DNA of 64,000 nucleotides from assembly GCF_039543645.1 (NCBI RefSeq), contig NZ_BAABKD010000011.1, positions 248,001-312,000 of the forward strand, written 5' to 3'. Below the pieces are notes generated by a model that was given only the letters and a program-made list of their open reading frames with translations, searched no databases and was not told where the DNA came from. The DNA comes from Paenalcaligenes hermetiae. GTDB lineage: Bacteria; Pseudomonadota; Gammaproteobacteria; Burkholderiales; Burkholderiaceae_B. Made by a program: the position numbers and the translations under genes. The stretch's first letter is position 1; the number at the start of each line of letters is the position of its first letter. This document shows, piece after piece, positions 43,312-52,084 of the stretch.

Positions 43312-44472
43312 TTATTTGGCAGCCGCCACAACTTTGGTTGCTGCTTCGGCCATGGTGTCAGCACTAATGATAGGTAAACCAGACTCGGCCAACATTTTCT
43401 TACCTTGCTCTTCGTTGGTTCCTTTCATACGTACCACAAGAGGTACATCTAAGTTCACCGCCTTGCACGCTGCGATTACCCCTTCGGCAATCACATCACA
43501 GCGCATAATACCGCCAAAAATATTCACTAAAATGGCTTTTACATCATCGTTTTTCAACATGATTTTAAAAGCTTCAGTCACTTTTTCTGCGGTAGCACCA
43601 CCACCAACGTCCAAGAAGTTTGCAGGCTCACCACCAAATAGCTTAATGGTATCCATGGTAGCCATCGCCAAACCAGCGCCGTTCACCAAACAACCGATAT
43701 TGCCATCCAGTTGGATATAAGCTAAATCAAATTTGCTGGCCTCTACTTCTGCAGGATCTTCTTCGTCTAAGTCACGGTACTCAAGGATTTCAGGCTGACG
43801 GAACAGTGCGTTCGTATCAAAGTTGAATTTTGCATCCAACGCCATGATGTCGCCCGAGCCAGTCAAAATCAATGGGTTGATTTCAGCCAACGAAGCATCG
43901 GTATCCCAGTAAGCCTGATACAGTTTTTTGAACTGATCGGCTGCTTGTGCTTGCGAAGCCTCAGGAATACCAATTCCTGCTGCAAGCCCCATAGCTTCTT
44001 CGGTAGTTAGGCCCGTAGCTGGATCCACAAAAACCTTGAGAATTTTCTCAGGATGAGTGGCCGCTACCTCTTCGATTTCCATACCACCTTCGGCAGAGGC
44101 CATCACGCATACGCGCTGCGACTCACGATCCGTCACAATACCTACGTAGTATTCTTTTTTAATATCCGCGCCGTCTTCAATAAGCAAACGACGTACTTTT
44201 TGTCCCTCGGGACCGGTTTGGTGTGTGACCAGCTGCATCCCAAGAATTTCGTTAGCGAGTTGCTTAACCTCGTCCATTGAGCGAGCTAATTTCACCCCGC
44301 CACCCATACCACGACCGCCGGCATGAATTTGCGCTTTAACAACCCAAACTGGGCCCCCTAGCTTTTCGGCCGCAGCAACTGCTTCATCGACGGAAAATGC
44401 AGGAATGCCTTCTGGCACCGCTACACCGTACTTTCTTAACAGTGCTTTGCCCTGATATTCATGAATTTTCAT
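43312..44472 (-). CDS. sucC: Succinyl-CoA synthetase beta subunit
   Basis: The ATP-grasp subunit. The 386-residue protein starts MKIHEYQGKALLRKYG and shows VVKAQIHAGGRGMGGGV for nucleotide binding. ALDAKFNFDTNALFRQ and NIFGGIMRCDVIAEG are conserved beta-subunit segments. The ATG has ACAGGTAC before it. An intrinsic terminator-like hairpin with a seven-base T-tract lies 29-68 bases upstream, between DUF2889 and sucC, so transcription of sucCD is either re-initiated inside that gap or attenuated. Confidence 0.97.
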   Translation of the reverse strand: MKIHEYQGKALLRKYGVAVPEGIPAFSVDEAVAAAEKLGGPVWVVKAQIHAGGRGMGGGVKLARSMDEVKQLANEILGMQLVTHQTGPEGQKVRRLLIEDGADIKKEYYVGIVTDRESQRVCVMASAEGGMEIEEVAATHPEKILKVFVDPATGLTTEEAMGLAAGIGIPEASQAQAADQFKKLYQAYWDTDASLAEINPLILTGSGDIMALDAKFNFDTNALFRQPEILEYRDLDEEDPAEVEASKFDLAYIQLDGNIGCLVNGAGLAMATMDTIKLFGGEPANFLDVGGGATAEKVTEAFKIMLKNDDVKAILVNIFGGIMRCDVIAEGVIAACKAVNLDVPLVVRMKGTNEEQGKKMLAESGLPIISADTMAEAATKVVAAAK

Positions 44473-44500
44473 TTAGTACCTGTCAGTCTAAGAACACATT

Positions 44501-44540
44501 AAAAAAATTGCTCATTTGCTGCGTTGCAACAAACAAGCAA
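44501..44540 (-). terminator. Terminator or attenuator hairpin immediately upstream of sucC
   Basis: On the minus strand TTGCTTGTTTGTTG and CAGCAAATGAGCAA pair over 14 positions with three wobble pairs, close a CAACG loop, and are followed by TTTTTTT. It sits between the DUF2889 stop and the sucC start, with only 28 bases left before sucC. Confidence 0.7.
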
Positions 44541-44545
44541 AAACA

Positions 44546-45106
44546 CTACGTATCGGGCTTCTCGTACCACTTAGGATAGTAAACCCGAACAATATCACCA
44601 TCTGCACGTAAGGCATGACACCCATCAATATGAAAGGGGCGTTTATCCTGCTGCTGTGTTGTTGCCTTGATTCGATTCAAGCGAGTAGCAATCCCCTGCA
44701 CCGCAGCAGTAGGCAAGACGTTCGTAAGTTCTGTCATATGCGTACAACCATATCGCCCCGCCAAGCGCGCACGCACATCGTGCCTAAATCCACGTAAGAG
44801 ATTTAGACCGATCAATTGTCGATAGTCATCAGCGATAGTGGCACAGACTTTATAAGGCGCCGCTTCGTATTGAACCGCGGCATCTACAATGGTGTAACTG
44901 TCGTCGATAGTAATACGCAACAGCATATGGTGAACCGGCTGCCCTGCGGGATGTACCCCACCTTCGAATAGGGGAAAATCATACGATTTGGTGTCAACCA
45001 AGACAGCATCTAGATCCCACAGACCATCCTCTCGCTCAAATACCTCTACGGTCACAGCCCGTTTATGTAAAGGCGAGCGTTTCACTGATGTGGTTGGCAG
45101 AGACAT
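44546..45106 (-). CDS. DUF2889-family protein
   Basis: A 186-residue cytoplasmic protein of DUF2889, found mainly in betaproteobacteria and often next to recX and sucC. Function is unknown. Visible features are the N-terminal LHKRAVTVEVFEREDGLWDLDAVLVDTK, HHMLLRITID, and a cysteine/histidine-bearing C-terminal half (YGCTHMTELT, HIDGCHALRADG). No signal peptide or membrane segment. It precedes sucCD on the same strand. Here metE/metR separate it from recX-recA, the usual partner; see findings. Confidence 0.88.
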   Translation of the reverse strand: MSLPTTSVKRSPLHKRAVTVEVFEREDGLWDLDAVLVDTKSYDFPLFEGGVHPAGQPVHHMLLRITIDDSYTIVDAAVQYEAAPYKVCATIADDYRQLIGLNLLRGFRHDVRARLAGRYGCTHMTELTNVLPTAAVQGIATRLNRIKATTQQQDKRPFHIDGCHALRADGDIVRVYYPKWYEKPDT

Positions 45107-45148
45107 ACAGAAAACACCTAAGCAAAGACAAACAACAAAAACCAGTTA

Positions 45149-45179
45149 AGTATAACGCACCTACCCCCTAAGGCTGCAA
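45149..45179 (-). promoter_or_regulatory. Candidate promoter for the DUF2889 gene
   Basis: On the minus strand TTGCAG (45174-45179) and TATACT (45149-45154) lie 19 bases apart, or 18 with TTATAC, pointing at the DUF2889 gene 43 bases on. The spacing is longer than ideal. Confidence 0.35.
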
Positions 45180-45228
45180 TTTTCCTCACTTTTGTCAGCA
45201 ATATGTCAGCCTATAGGGTGAATTCCAC

Positions 45229-45269
45229 AAAAAAGCCCCTTTTCCATGACCATATCATGGCTAAGGGGC
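45229..45269 (-). terminator. Terminator after metE
   Basis: On the minus strand GCCCCTTAGCCATGA and TCATGGAAAAGGGGC form a long stem with a small interior mismatch, followed by TTTTTT. It begins about 30 bases after the metE stop. Confidence 0.85.
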
Positions 45270-45298
45270 ATAATAAGCTTTAACCCTATAGCTTTAGG

Positions 45299-47596
45299 CT
45301 ATAAGTGTTGGCGTAAATAACGTGCAGCGGCAACCATTTCTAGCAAAGCCGCCTGGGTTTCAGGCCAACCTCGCGTTTTTAAGCCGCAATCAGGATTCAC
45401 CCATAATCGCTCTGCAGGGAGCTTTTGTGCAGCTTTTTGCATTAAGCTAACCATCCACTCTTGCTGTGGAATATTAGGCGAGTGAATATCATACACGCCA
45501 GGGCCAATGTCATTCGGGTAATGAAAGTCTTCAAACGCCTCTAACAACTCCATATTAGAGCGTGAGGTTTCAATCGTAATGACATCCGCATCCATGGCCG
45601 CAATGGCTTGCATGATGTCATTAAACTCGGAATAACACATATGAGTGTGAATCTGCGTACTATCTTTTACTCCACTAGTGCTAAGGCGGAAGCAATCCAC
45701 TGCCCATTGCAAATAGGCCTCCCAGTCAGCACGGCGCAGCGGCAGCCCTTCTCGAATTGCAGGCTCATCAATTTGAATAACTTGTATCCCCGCTGCCTCT
45801 AAATCTAATACCTCATCACGCAAAGCCAACGCTAACTGCTGGCATGTCTCTTTGCGAGGCTGATCATCACGCACAAAAGACCATTGCAGCATTGTCACCG
45901 GACCAGTCAACATCCCTTTTACTGGCAGCGTTGTTAGAGATTGTGCATAAGCCGACCAAGCCACCGTCATAGGCGCGGGACGTAACACATCACCAAAAAT
46001 AATCGGAGGTTTGACACAGCGCGAACCATAGCTTTGCACCCAACCATTTTGAGTAAAAGCAAAACCAGCAAGCAGTTCACCAAAATACTCAACCATGTCA
46101 TTACGTTCTGCCTCGCCATGCACCAACACATCGATGCCTATTTCCTCTTGGAAGCGAATGACGCGCTCAATCTCTGCTTGGATGGCTTTTTCATACGCCG
46201 CATCGCTCACATTCCCCTCTCGCCAATCGCGTCGTAACTGACGTATTTCTTTGGTTTGTGGAAAAGACCCAATAGTTGTAGTGGGAAAAGCCGGCAAATT
46301 TAAATGTTTTCGTTGCACGTGAATACGCTCAGCAAAAGGCGTACGAGTACGTGAGATCTGATCTATTTTTTTCAGCTTCGCTCGCAGCTCAGGGTTATGC
46401 GTACGTGCTGAATGTGCGCGACTTTGCAAAGCAGATCTCTGTGCAAGCAGATATTTCTGATCTGCGTCCGAAACCGTCCCCTCTAAAAGCGCGATCAATA
46501 AGCGCAACTCTTCCAGTTTCTGCACAGCAAAAGACAGCCAGCTTTTTAATTCTTCATCTAGACCCGTTTCACTGCTTACATCCACCGGCACATGCAACAA
46601 CGAACAAGAAGGAGCGATCCAAAGTCGCGATCCGAGCTGCGCACGCACCACTTGTAATTGGCGACTTAACGCATCCAGGTCTGAACGCCAAATATTACGC
46701 CCATCAATCGCCCCTACTGACAGCACCTGATCTGCCCCTAAGGCTTCTACTACAGCGTTTAGCTGTTGAGGTGCGCGCACAATATCAATATGCCAACCAG
46801 CGACAGGAAGCTGTTTTACCGTATCAATATGATGCGCAATACTTTCAAAATAAGTCGCCACCAGTAATTTAACAGGGCTTTGTGCTAGCTGCTCATAAGC
46901 AGTCGCATAGGCTTGTAACCAAGCAGGAGGTAAGTCCAGTACTAAAGCCGGCTCATCCACTTGCACCCACTCCACTCCCTGGGCTGCTAAGCGTTCGAGT
47001 ATTTCTATATACACCGTAAGCAAAGCAGGTAATAGCTGTAATTTAGCCACATCCCCCGCCCCCTCACTAAAACTATCCCCTTTTGATAACCACAACCATG
47101 TTAATGGTCCTGGAATCACAGGTTTAACCTCAAACCCGGCTTGCTGAGCTTCAGCCACCTGATCAAATAAACTTTCGCGTGCAAGATAAAAAGACTGATT
47201 CGCCTCTAACTCTGGCACAATGTAGTGATAATTCGTATCAAACCACTTCGTCATCTCGCAAGCGGCTGCAGGCTGCCCTTGAGGGGCTCGACCACGCGCC
47301 ATCCGAAATAACGTATCCAAATCCACACTGCTTCCGACTGGATGCTGAAACCGTGCCGGCACCACCCCTAAGGTTGTGGTCCACTCTAAAATGTGGTCAT
47401 ACCAGGCAAAATCACCCACTGGTACCCATTTAACCCCAGCCTCGTGTTGCAGCTGCCAATGTGCTTGGCGTAGTCGTGCGCCTTCTTGTTGCAAAGCTTC
47501 TTGCGACAGCTCTTGATTCCAATATGCCTCTACCGCTTTTTTTAGTTCGCGCTGTTTACCAATGCGCGGAAAACCCAGATTATGAAAAACAGTCAT
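45299..47596 (-). CDS. metE: Cobalamin-independent methionine synthase
   Basis: MetE transfers the methyl group of 5-methyltetrahydropteroyl-triglutamate to homocysteine without cobalamin. The 765-residue product has the N-terminal half starting FHNLGFPRIGKQRELKKAVEAYW and the catalytic C-terminal half (LPAFPTTTIGSFPQTKEIR). Zinc ligands are visible in IHTHMCYSEF (His, Cys) and NPDCGLKTRGW (Cys). The frame is open to 47632, but the ATG at 47594-47596 matches the family start and has an AGGT-type site. It diverges from metR, the classic arrangement in which MetR with homocysteine activates metE. Confidence 0.97.
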   Translation of the reverse strand: MTVFHNLGFPRIGKQRELKKAVEAYWNQELSQEALQQEGARLRQAHWQLQHEAGVKWVPVGDFAWYDHILEWTTTLGVVPARFQHPVGSSVDLDTLFRMARGRAPQGQPAAACEMTKWFDTNYHYIVPELEANQSFYLARESLFDQVAEAQQAGFEVKPVIPGPLTWLWLSKGDSFSEGAGDVAKLQLLPALLTVYIEILERLAAQGVEWVQVDEPALVLDLPPAWLQAYATAYEQLAQSPVKLLVATYFESIAHHIDTVKQLPVAGWHIDIVRAPQQLNAVVEALGADQVLSVGAIDGRNIWRSDLDALSRQLQVVRAQLGSRLWIAPSCSLLHVPVDVSSETGLDEELKSWLSFAVQKLEELRLLIALLEGTVSDADQKYLLAQRSALQSRAHSARTHNPELRAKLKKIDQISRTRTPFAERIHVQRKHLNLPAFPTTTIGSFPQTKEIRQLRRDWREGNVSDAAYEKAIQAEIERVIRFQEEIGIDVLVHGEAERNDMVEYFGELLAGFAFTQNGWVQSYGSRCVKPPIIFGDVLRPAPMTVAWSAYAQSLTTLPVKGMLTGPVTMLQWSFVRDDQPRKETCQQLALALRDEVLDLEAAGIQVIQIDEPAIREGLPLRRADWEAYLQWAVDCFRLSTSGVKDSTQIHTHMCYSEFNDIMQAIAAMDADVITIETSRSNMELLEAFEDFHYPNDIGPGVYDIHSPNIPQQEWMVSLMQKAAQKLPAERLWVNPDCGLKTRGWPETQAALLEMVAAARYLRQHL

Positions 47597-47725
47597 ATAC
47601 CTAAACCCCATAAGCAAATAAGGAAAATGCAATTAAGCAACCCATACTTACTATTGTCTAGGATATATGCCAAAATAAAAAATCAAATCCCACAAACATT
47701 ATATGAATAAAACTCAACTAAAATC

Positions 47726-48643
47726 ATGCTTGAAATTCGTCATCTTGAAACGCTGAGCGCTATTCGTGCCACCGGAAGCCTCCAAGAGGCGGCTGAAACC
47801 TTGCACGTCACCCAATCCGCTTTATCACATCAGCTACGCGACCTAGAGGTCCGACTCAAATTACAACTGTTAAACCGACGCACACGCCCAGCGCGCCTAA
47901 CAACAGCAGCTTTGCGCATTTTGGCCCTTGCCGACGAGGTACTACCTAAAATTCGGGCAACAGAACGCGAACTACAACGCTTAGCGGCTGGTCGTACAGG
48001 TCGGCTTTATTTAGCCATAGATTGCCACTCTTGTTTCCAATGGCTCATGCCCACCTTGGATCAGTTTCGTGCCGATTGGCCTGACGTTAGCCTAGATCTT
48101 TCTGCCGCTTTTTCTTTTGCACCATTGCCCGCGCTATTACGCGGTGACTTAGACATGGTGATCACCTCTGACCCTCAACCTCTGGCTGGAATCGACTACA
48201 CCCCTTTATTTCGCTACGAGCTCGTGTTGGTGATGGCTGCCAAACACCCTTTAGCCACGTATGCTTATATTGAACCGGAGCAGTTGGCAGATCAAACACT
48301 TATTACTTATCCCGTAGAAAAACAACGCTTAGATATTTTCACCCAGTTTTTAGATCCCGCCGACATCGAACCCGCGGAAATCCGCAAAGCAGAACTAACT
48401 CCCATCATTATGCAACTGGTCGCCAGTTTACGAGGTGTTGCCAGCCTTCCTAATTGGGCTTTAGCTGAATATCAACAAAACCCGTGGCTACGCACGGCCA
48501 AATTGGGAGAAAATGGGATTTGGCGCACACTCTATGCAGCCAAACGGAGTGAAGATAGCGATGCAGACTATATGGTGGCGTTTTTAGAACAAGCCCAACA
48601 GACATGTTTTCAGCACTTAAAAGGAATCGTTAAAGCGCTCTAA
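47726..48643 (+). CDS. metR: LysR-family regulator MetR
   Basis: A 305-residue LysR-type regulator. The N-terminal helix-turn-helix (SLQEAAETLHVTQSALSHQLRDLE) is followed by a substrate-binding domain. Segments IDCHSCFQWLMPTLDQF, GDLDMVITSD and TYPVEKQRLD closely parallel E. coli MetR (IECHSCIQWLTPAL), so the identity is better than the generic LysR call. It lies divergent from metE with a 129-bp gap. A near-match to the MetR site, TGAA-N5-CTCA, occurs at 47704-47716, one base off the TGAA-N5-TTCA form. Its 3' end overlaps recX by 27 bases. Confidence 0.93.
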   Translation: MLEIRHLETLSAIRATGSLQEAAETLHVTQSALSHQLRDLEVRLKLQLLNRRTRPARLTTAALRILALADEVLPKIRATERELQRLAAGRTGRLYLAIDCHSCFQWLMPTLDQFRADWPDVSLDLSAAFSFAPLPALLRGDLDMVITSDPQPLAGIDYTPLFRYELVLVMAAKHPLATYAYIEPEQLADQTLITYPVEKQRLDIFTQFLDPADIEPAEIRKAELTPIIMQLVASLRGVASLPNWALAEYQQNPWLRTAKLGENGIWRTLYAAKRSEDSDADYMVAFLEQAQQTCFQHLKGIVKAL

Positions 48644-49150
48644 GATACGGCGTAACACCCCCGATCCAAATCCACGGTTTGCCATAAAACGGTATTGTTT
48701 TGCATAGGCTTTTTGATCGGTGGGCGCTTGGCCAAATTTCCGTTCCCAGATGTCATAAGCTCGCTCAAACTCCGTTTCTTTTAGGTCAGTCTGTGCCGCT
48801 TGAATATGGTTTTCATCTACACCATGTTGACGCAATTCTTGCAATAAGCGATACGTGCCAAATTTATTGGCGCGTCGATTAAGATGACTACGCACAAAGC
48901 GCTCATCGGATTGCCAATTTTGTTGCGCAAGCTCATCGAGCAAGCTATCTACCTGATCTGGATCCTCGGCGTGGCGTAATAGCTTGCGCCGTAACTCCAC
49001 ACGAGAATGCTCGCGCCTAGAAAGCAGGTCGATCGCACGGGCTTTCAGTGAGGGACCTGCTTTTTTCGGTGCAGGTGACGGAGTTTGAGCAGAGGTGATT
49101 TCCAGCTGCTCAAAGTTCTCGTCATCCTGAAAAAACTCCCAATTAGACAT
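48617..49150 (-). CDS. recX: RecX-family regulator of RecA
   Basis: RecX inhibits RecA filament extension. The 177-residue protein has three-helix RecX repeats: LLSRREHSRVELRRKLLRH, then a second repeat (NWQSDERFVRSHLNRRANKFGTYRLLQELRQHGV) and a third near the C terminus (YRFMANRGFGSGVLRRILE). An acidic N-terminal tail (MSNWEFFQDDENFEQLE) precedes them. It follows recA by three bases and must share its LexA-controlled transcript. The 3' end overlaps metR by 27 bases. Confidence 0.93.
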   Translation of the reverse strand: MSNWEFFQDDENFEQLEITSAQTPSPAPKKAGPSLKARAIDLLSRREHSRVELRRKLLRHAEDPDQVDSLLDELAQQNWQSDERFVRSHLNRRANKFGTYRLLQELRQHGVDENHIQAAQTDLKETEFERAYDIWERKFGQAPTDQKAYAKQYRFMANRGFGSGVLRRILERFNDSF

Positions 49151-49153
49151 ATA

Positions 49154-50236
49154 TTATTTTTCGTCTTCCGCCGCCTTTGTTTCAGGGGTAGAAGCTACTG
49201 GAGCTTCTACGGGCTCCAGCAATGTAATGCCATGATGGGCTCGTACTTTGTTTTCAATATCACGCGCCATATGAGGATGCTCTTTAAGGTATTCGCGTGC
49301 ATTGTCTTTGCCTTGGCCAATGCGTGTGCCCTCGTAGCTATACCAAGCACCTGCTTTGTCCACAATACCCGCCTGTACCCCTAGGTCAATGATCTCGCCT
49401 TCACGTGAGATGCCGCCCCCATACATAATATCGAATTCAGCCTGTTTAAAAGGTGGAGCCACTTTGTTTTTAACGACTTTAACCCGCGTTTCGTTACCAA
49501 CCACCTCATCGCCACGCTTAATTGAACCAATACGGCGAATATCCAAGCGCACAGAAGAGTAAAATTTTAGCGCGTTTCCACCAGTAGTGGTTTCAGGGCT
49601 GCCAAACATCACCCCAATTTTCATGCGAATTTGGTTGATAAATATCACCATGCAATTAGCACGTTTAATTGTTGCAGTAAGCTTACGCAATGCTTGGCTC
49701 ATGAGGCGAGCTTGCAAGCCCGGTAGCGAATCACCCATATCACCTTCGATTTCGGCTTTGGGGGTTAAAGCGGCTACCGAGTCTACGACAATTAAGTCCA
49801 CCGAACCGGAACGCACCAGTGCATCTGTAATCTCTAGCGCTTGCTCGCCCGTATCGGGTTGGGAAATAAGCAAATCATTTAAATTTACACCAAGCTTGGC
49901 GGCATACTGAACATCTAACGCATGCTCAGCATCCACAAAAGCACATGTACCACCTAGCTTTTGCATCTCTGCGATGACTTCAAGCGTCAGGGTGGTTTTA
50001 CCTGAGGATTCGGGGCCATAGATTTCAATGACCCGACCCCGAGGTAGACCTCCCACCCCTAAAGCGATGTCTAAACCTAAAGAGCCAGTGGAACAAACTT
50101 GAATATCATGCTCAACTTGATTGTCCCCGTAGCGCATGACGGAGCCTTTGCCAAACTGTTTTTCAATTTGAGACAGTGCAGCAGCTAAGGCTTTTTCGCG
50201 TTCGGCAGCAATGGCTTTATTGCGCTTATCATCCAT
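49154..50236 (-). CDS. recA: Recombinase RecA
   Basis: RecA catalyses homologous strand exchange and triggers LexA self-cleavage. The 360-residue product shows Walker A GPESSGKTT (about 74-82), the VDAEHALD and LIVVDSVAALTP (Walker B) motifs, loop L1 and the L2 segment TTTGGNALKFYSS. The C terminus is acidic. I chose the ATG at 50234-50236 (MDDKRNKAIA) because AAAGGA lies eight bases upstream. The gene is first in recA-recX and has a LexA box between its -10 and -35. Confidence 0.98.
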   Translation of the reverse strand: MDDKRNKAIAAEREKALAAALSQIEKQFGKGSVMRYGDNQVEHDIQVCSTGSLGLDIALGVGGLPRGRVIEIYGPESSGKTTLTLEVIAEMQKLGGTCAFVDAEHALDVQYAAKLGVNLNDLLISQPDTGEQALEITDALVRSGSVDLIVVDSVAALTPKAEIEGDMGDSLPGLQARLMSQALRKLTATIKRANCMVIFINQIRMKIGVMFGSPETTTGGNALKFYSSVRLDIRRIGSIKRGDEVVGNETRVKVVKNKVAPPFKQAEFDIMYGGGISREGEIIDLGVQAGIVDKAGAWYSYEGTRIGQGKDNAREYLKEHPHMARDIENKVRAHHGITLLEPVEAPVASTPETKAAEDEK

Positions 50237-50256
50237 GTAAATGTCCTTTAGAGTTA

Positions 50257-50268
50257 GGGGCATGCCCC
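50257..50268 (-). promoter_or_regulatory. 12-bp perfect palindrome in the recA leader
   Basis: GGGGCATGCCCC lies between the -10 box and the recA ATG. It could form a tight hairpin in the leader mRNA, or be a fortuitous palindrome. Confidence 0.35.
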
Positions 50269-50284
50269 ATTCCAGTAAAAACCT

Positions 50285-50306
50285 ATTATACTGTATAAAT
50301 ATACAG
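50285..50306 (-). promoter_or_regulatory. recA promoter with LexA (SOS) box
   Basis: The dyad CTGT-ATAAATAT-ACAG (50291-50306) is a perfect CTGT-N8-ACAG LexA box. It directly abuts TATAAT (minus strand, 50285-50290), a consensus -10. LexA would cover the spacer of the recA promoter. lexA itself is not in the window. Confidence 0.94.
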
Positions 50307-50316
50307 ATATCTACTT

Positions 50317-50340
50317 TCTATGCCTACATGTTGGCATAGA
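50317..50340. promoter_or_regulatory. 8-bp inverted repeat upstream of the recA SOS box
   Basis: TCTATGCC, 8-base loop TACATGTT, GGCATAGA is a perfect 8-base dyad in the 253-bp recA/rdgC divergent gap, 11 bases beyond the LexA box. It has no T-tract. Apart from this dyad and the recA promoter I see nothing else in the gap. Confidence 0.35.
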
Positions 50341-50489
50341 TACGATTCATTTTGCACCCTAAGCTTAGCGCATTTACATTATTTTATCTGTACGCATTAT
50401 TCACCATAGGTAAAAAGTACCACCCCTTACCCGTCACTTAGCATTTATGCGTACAATGCTTTTTTATTCTTAAATTTTCTTGCAGCATT

Positions 50490-51386
50490 ATGTGGTTTAA
50501 AAATTTACGCTTTTTTCGCCTCCATCCTGACTGGGATGCCGAGCACATTGACGACGCTATTGCTAGCCAAGCCTTTACTCCCGGTAGTAGCCAAGACCCT
50601 GTCAGCATAGGTTGGGCACCCGTACAAGAAAACGCAGATTTAGTACATCGCGTTAATGGGCAAATCCTTCTTTGTGTTAAAGCAGAAAAAAAACTGCTGC
50701 CAACCACTGTAGTTAATCAAATTGCTCGTGCCCGCGCCAAAGATAAAGAGGCAGAACAAGGCTATAAAGTAGGCCGCAAGCAAATGAAAGAACTCAAAGA
50801 GGATCTTATTACTGAGCTTCTGCCACGTGCTTTCAGCATAGAAAGGCTAACTCACATCTGGATCGATCCTGAAAACCGCTGGTTGGCTGTGGATGCTGCC
50901 GCTGCTGCGACTGCCGATGAGGTTATGGGCTTATTAGCCAAAACATTTACCCTTTTTCCTGCTTTACCCGTTTATACCGAACTAGCCCCTACCACAGCCA
51001 TGACTGGCTGGCTCGCTCAAGCCGAGGCTCCCTATCCATTTAGCATTGATCAAGATGCAGAGCTGCGCGCCAGCGGAGACAGCAGAGCGGTGATTCGTTA
51101 TGCCCGTCACAGTCTAGACAACGAGGAAATCCGACATCATATTTCTCAAGGTAAACAGTGCACCCGTCTTGCACTGACGTGGGCCGACAAAATCTCTTTT
51201 GTACTTAGCGATGGCTTAGAGATCAAACGCTTAGCAGCAACGGATTTATTAACTTCAACACAAGACCCCCATTACGAGGACGAAGCGCAAGCCTTTGATG
51301 CGGCCTTTTTCCTCATGTGCAGTGAGCTAAATCATTTATTACAAGAACTACTAAATGCCCTGGGTGGCGAAAAGGCTGAAGCCTAA
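50490..51386 (+). CDS. rdgC: Recombination-associated protein RdgC
   Basis: RdgC is a ring-shaped double-stranded DNA-binding protein that limits RecA-driven recombination. The 298-residue product begins MWFKNLRFFRL and shows VGRKQMKELKEDLITELLPRAFS and LTHIWIDPENRWLAVDAAAA, all characteristic. The position opposite recA with a shared upstream region is consistent with a recombination-control role. It overlaps the convergent Crp/Fnr gene by four bases. Confidence 0.95.
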   Translation: MWFKNLRFFRLHPDWDAEHIDDAIASQAFTPGSSQDPVSIGWAPVQENADLVHRVNGQILLCVKAEKKLLPTTVVNQIARARAKDKEAEQGYKVGRKQMKELKEDLITELLPRAFSIERLTHIWIDPENRWLAVDAAAAATADEVMGLLAKTFTLFPALPVYTELAPTTAMTGWLAQAEAPYPFSIDQDAELRASGDSRAVIRYARHSLDNEEIRHHISQGKQCTRLALTWADKISFVLSDGLEIKRLAATDLLTSTQDPHYEDEAQAFDAAFFLMCSELNHLLQELLNALGGEKAEA

Positions 51387-52072
51387 CGATGATATTCGCA
51401 GAGGCCATCGACATCTAAAAACATAATATGACGCCCGTCCACCGCTATAAAACCGCGGCTGGACAGGTCATGCAATATACGCGAAAAATGCTCAGGGGTT
51501 AAATTTAGTGCTGCCGCAATTTGCGCTTTAGAACAATGCAGCGTCGTTTTCACCCCATTTTTCAAAGGCAAATCCCCAAGCAAGTAACAAATAACGCGCT
51601 GAGTGCCTGAATGCAAATTCGCTGTTAACACATCCCCCAACAGCTGATGCAAACGCTCACTCAGTGTCGCCAATAAATGTCGCATTAAAGCCGGCTGTTG
51701 CGCTAAATAACCAAAAAATGCCTCAGCAGTAATCTTTAGCACTCGCACCGAATCCAGTGCTATGGCATCTACGCGATAAACACTGTTCATTAATAGGTAA
51801 GCGTCTCCGGCACTCTCACCTGCTTTAAGGCAATTGAACACCTTTACCTTGCCTGCTGGTGAGCGCATTTGTAACTGCACCTGACCACTATCTATAACAT
51901 AAAAAGCGTCACAGTGACCCCCACGCTTAAACAAAAACTGCCCTGACTCAAATTGCAAAAATTCCGACTGAGCAAAAAGCTGTTTTAACGCATCTGGGCT
52001 CCAACCTTGAAATAAAGGATGTGCCGCCAACCGTTTAGGTGAAAGTAAAAGCGCTTCAGACATCAAGGACAT
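51383..52072 (-). CDS. Crp/Fnr-family regulator without Fe-S cysteines (DNR/NnrR-like)
   Basis: A 229-residue regulator with an N-terminal cyclic-nucleotide-binding fold (FESGQFLFKRGGHCDAFYVIDSG) and a C-terminal winged helix. The recognition helix contains TPEHFSRIL: E194-x-x-S197-R198, the ExxSR pattern that reads TTGAT half-sites in FNR. The N terminus lacks the FNR cysteine cluster, so it is not an Fe-S oxygen sensor. DNR/NnrR-type haem-NO sensing is a possibility, not proven. It follows hemN by 12 bp and should share its FNR-type promoter. A role in haem or anaerobic gene control is inferred from that context. Confidence 0.85.
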   Translation of the reverse strand: MSLMSEALLLSPKRLAAHPLFQGWSPDALKQLFAQSEFLQFESGQFLFKRGGHCDAFYVIDSGQVQLQMRSPAGKVKVFNCLKAGESAGDAYLLMNSVYRVDAIALDSVRVLKITAEAFFGYLAQQPALMRHLLATLSERLHQLLGDVLTANLHSGTQRVICYLLGDLPLKNGVKTTLHCSKAQIAAALNLTPEHFSRILHDLSSRGFIAVDGRHIMFLDVDGLCEYHR

Positions 52073-52084
52073 GATGACCCCTAG

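Noticed and set aside
45282..45303. TATAGC-N5-GCTATA dyad at the metE stop
   Set aside because: Only six pairs and no T-tract; the real terminator is at 45229-45269.
46351..46872. 173-codon plus-strand frame inside metE
   Set aside because: Antisense to conserved MetE sequence with no start signals; a shadow.
47704..47716. MetR box TGAA-N5-CTCA upstream of metR
   Set aside because: One mismatch in the second half-site in an A/T-rich gap; noted under metR but too weak for a separate site.
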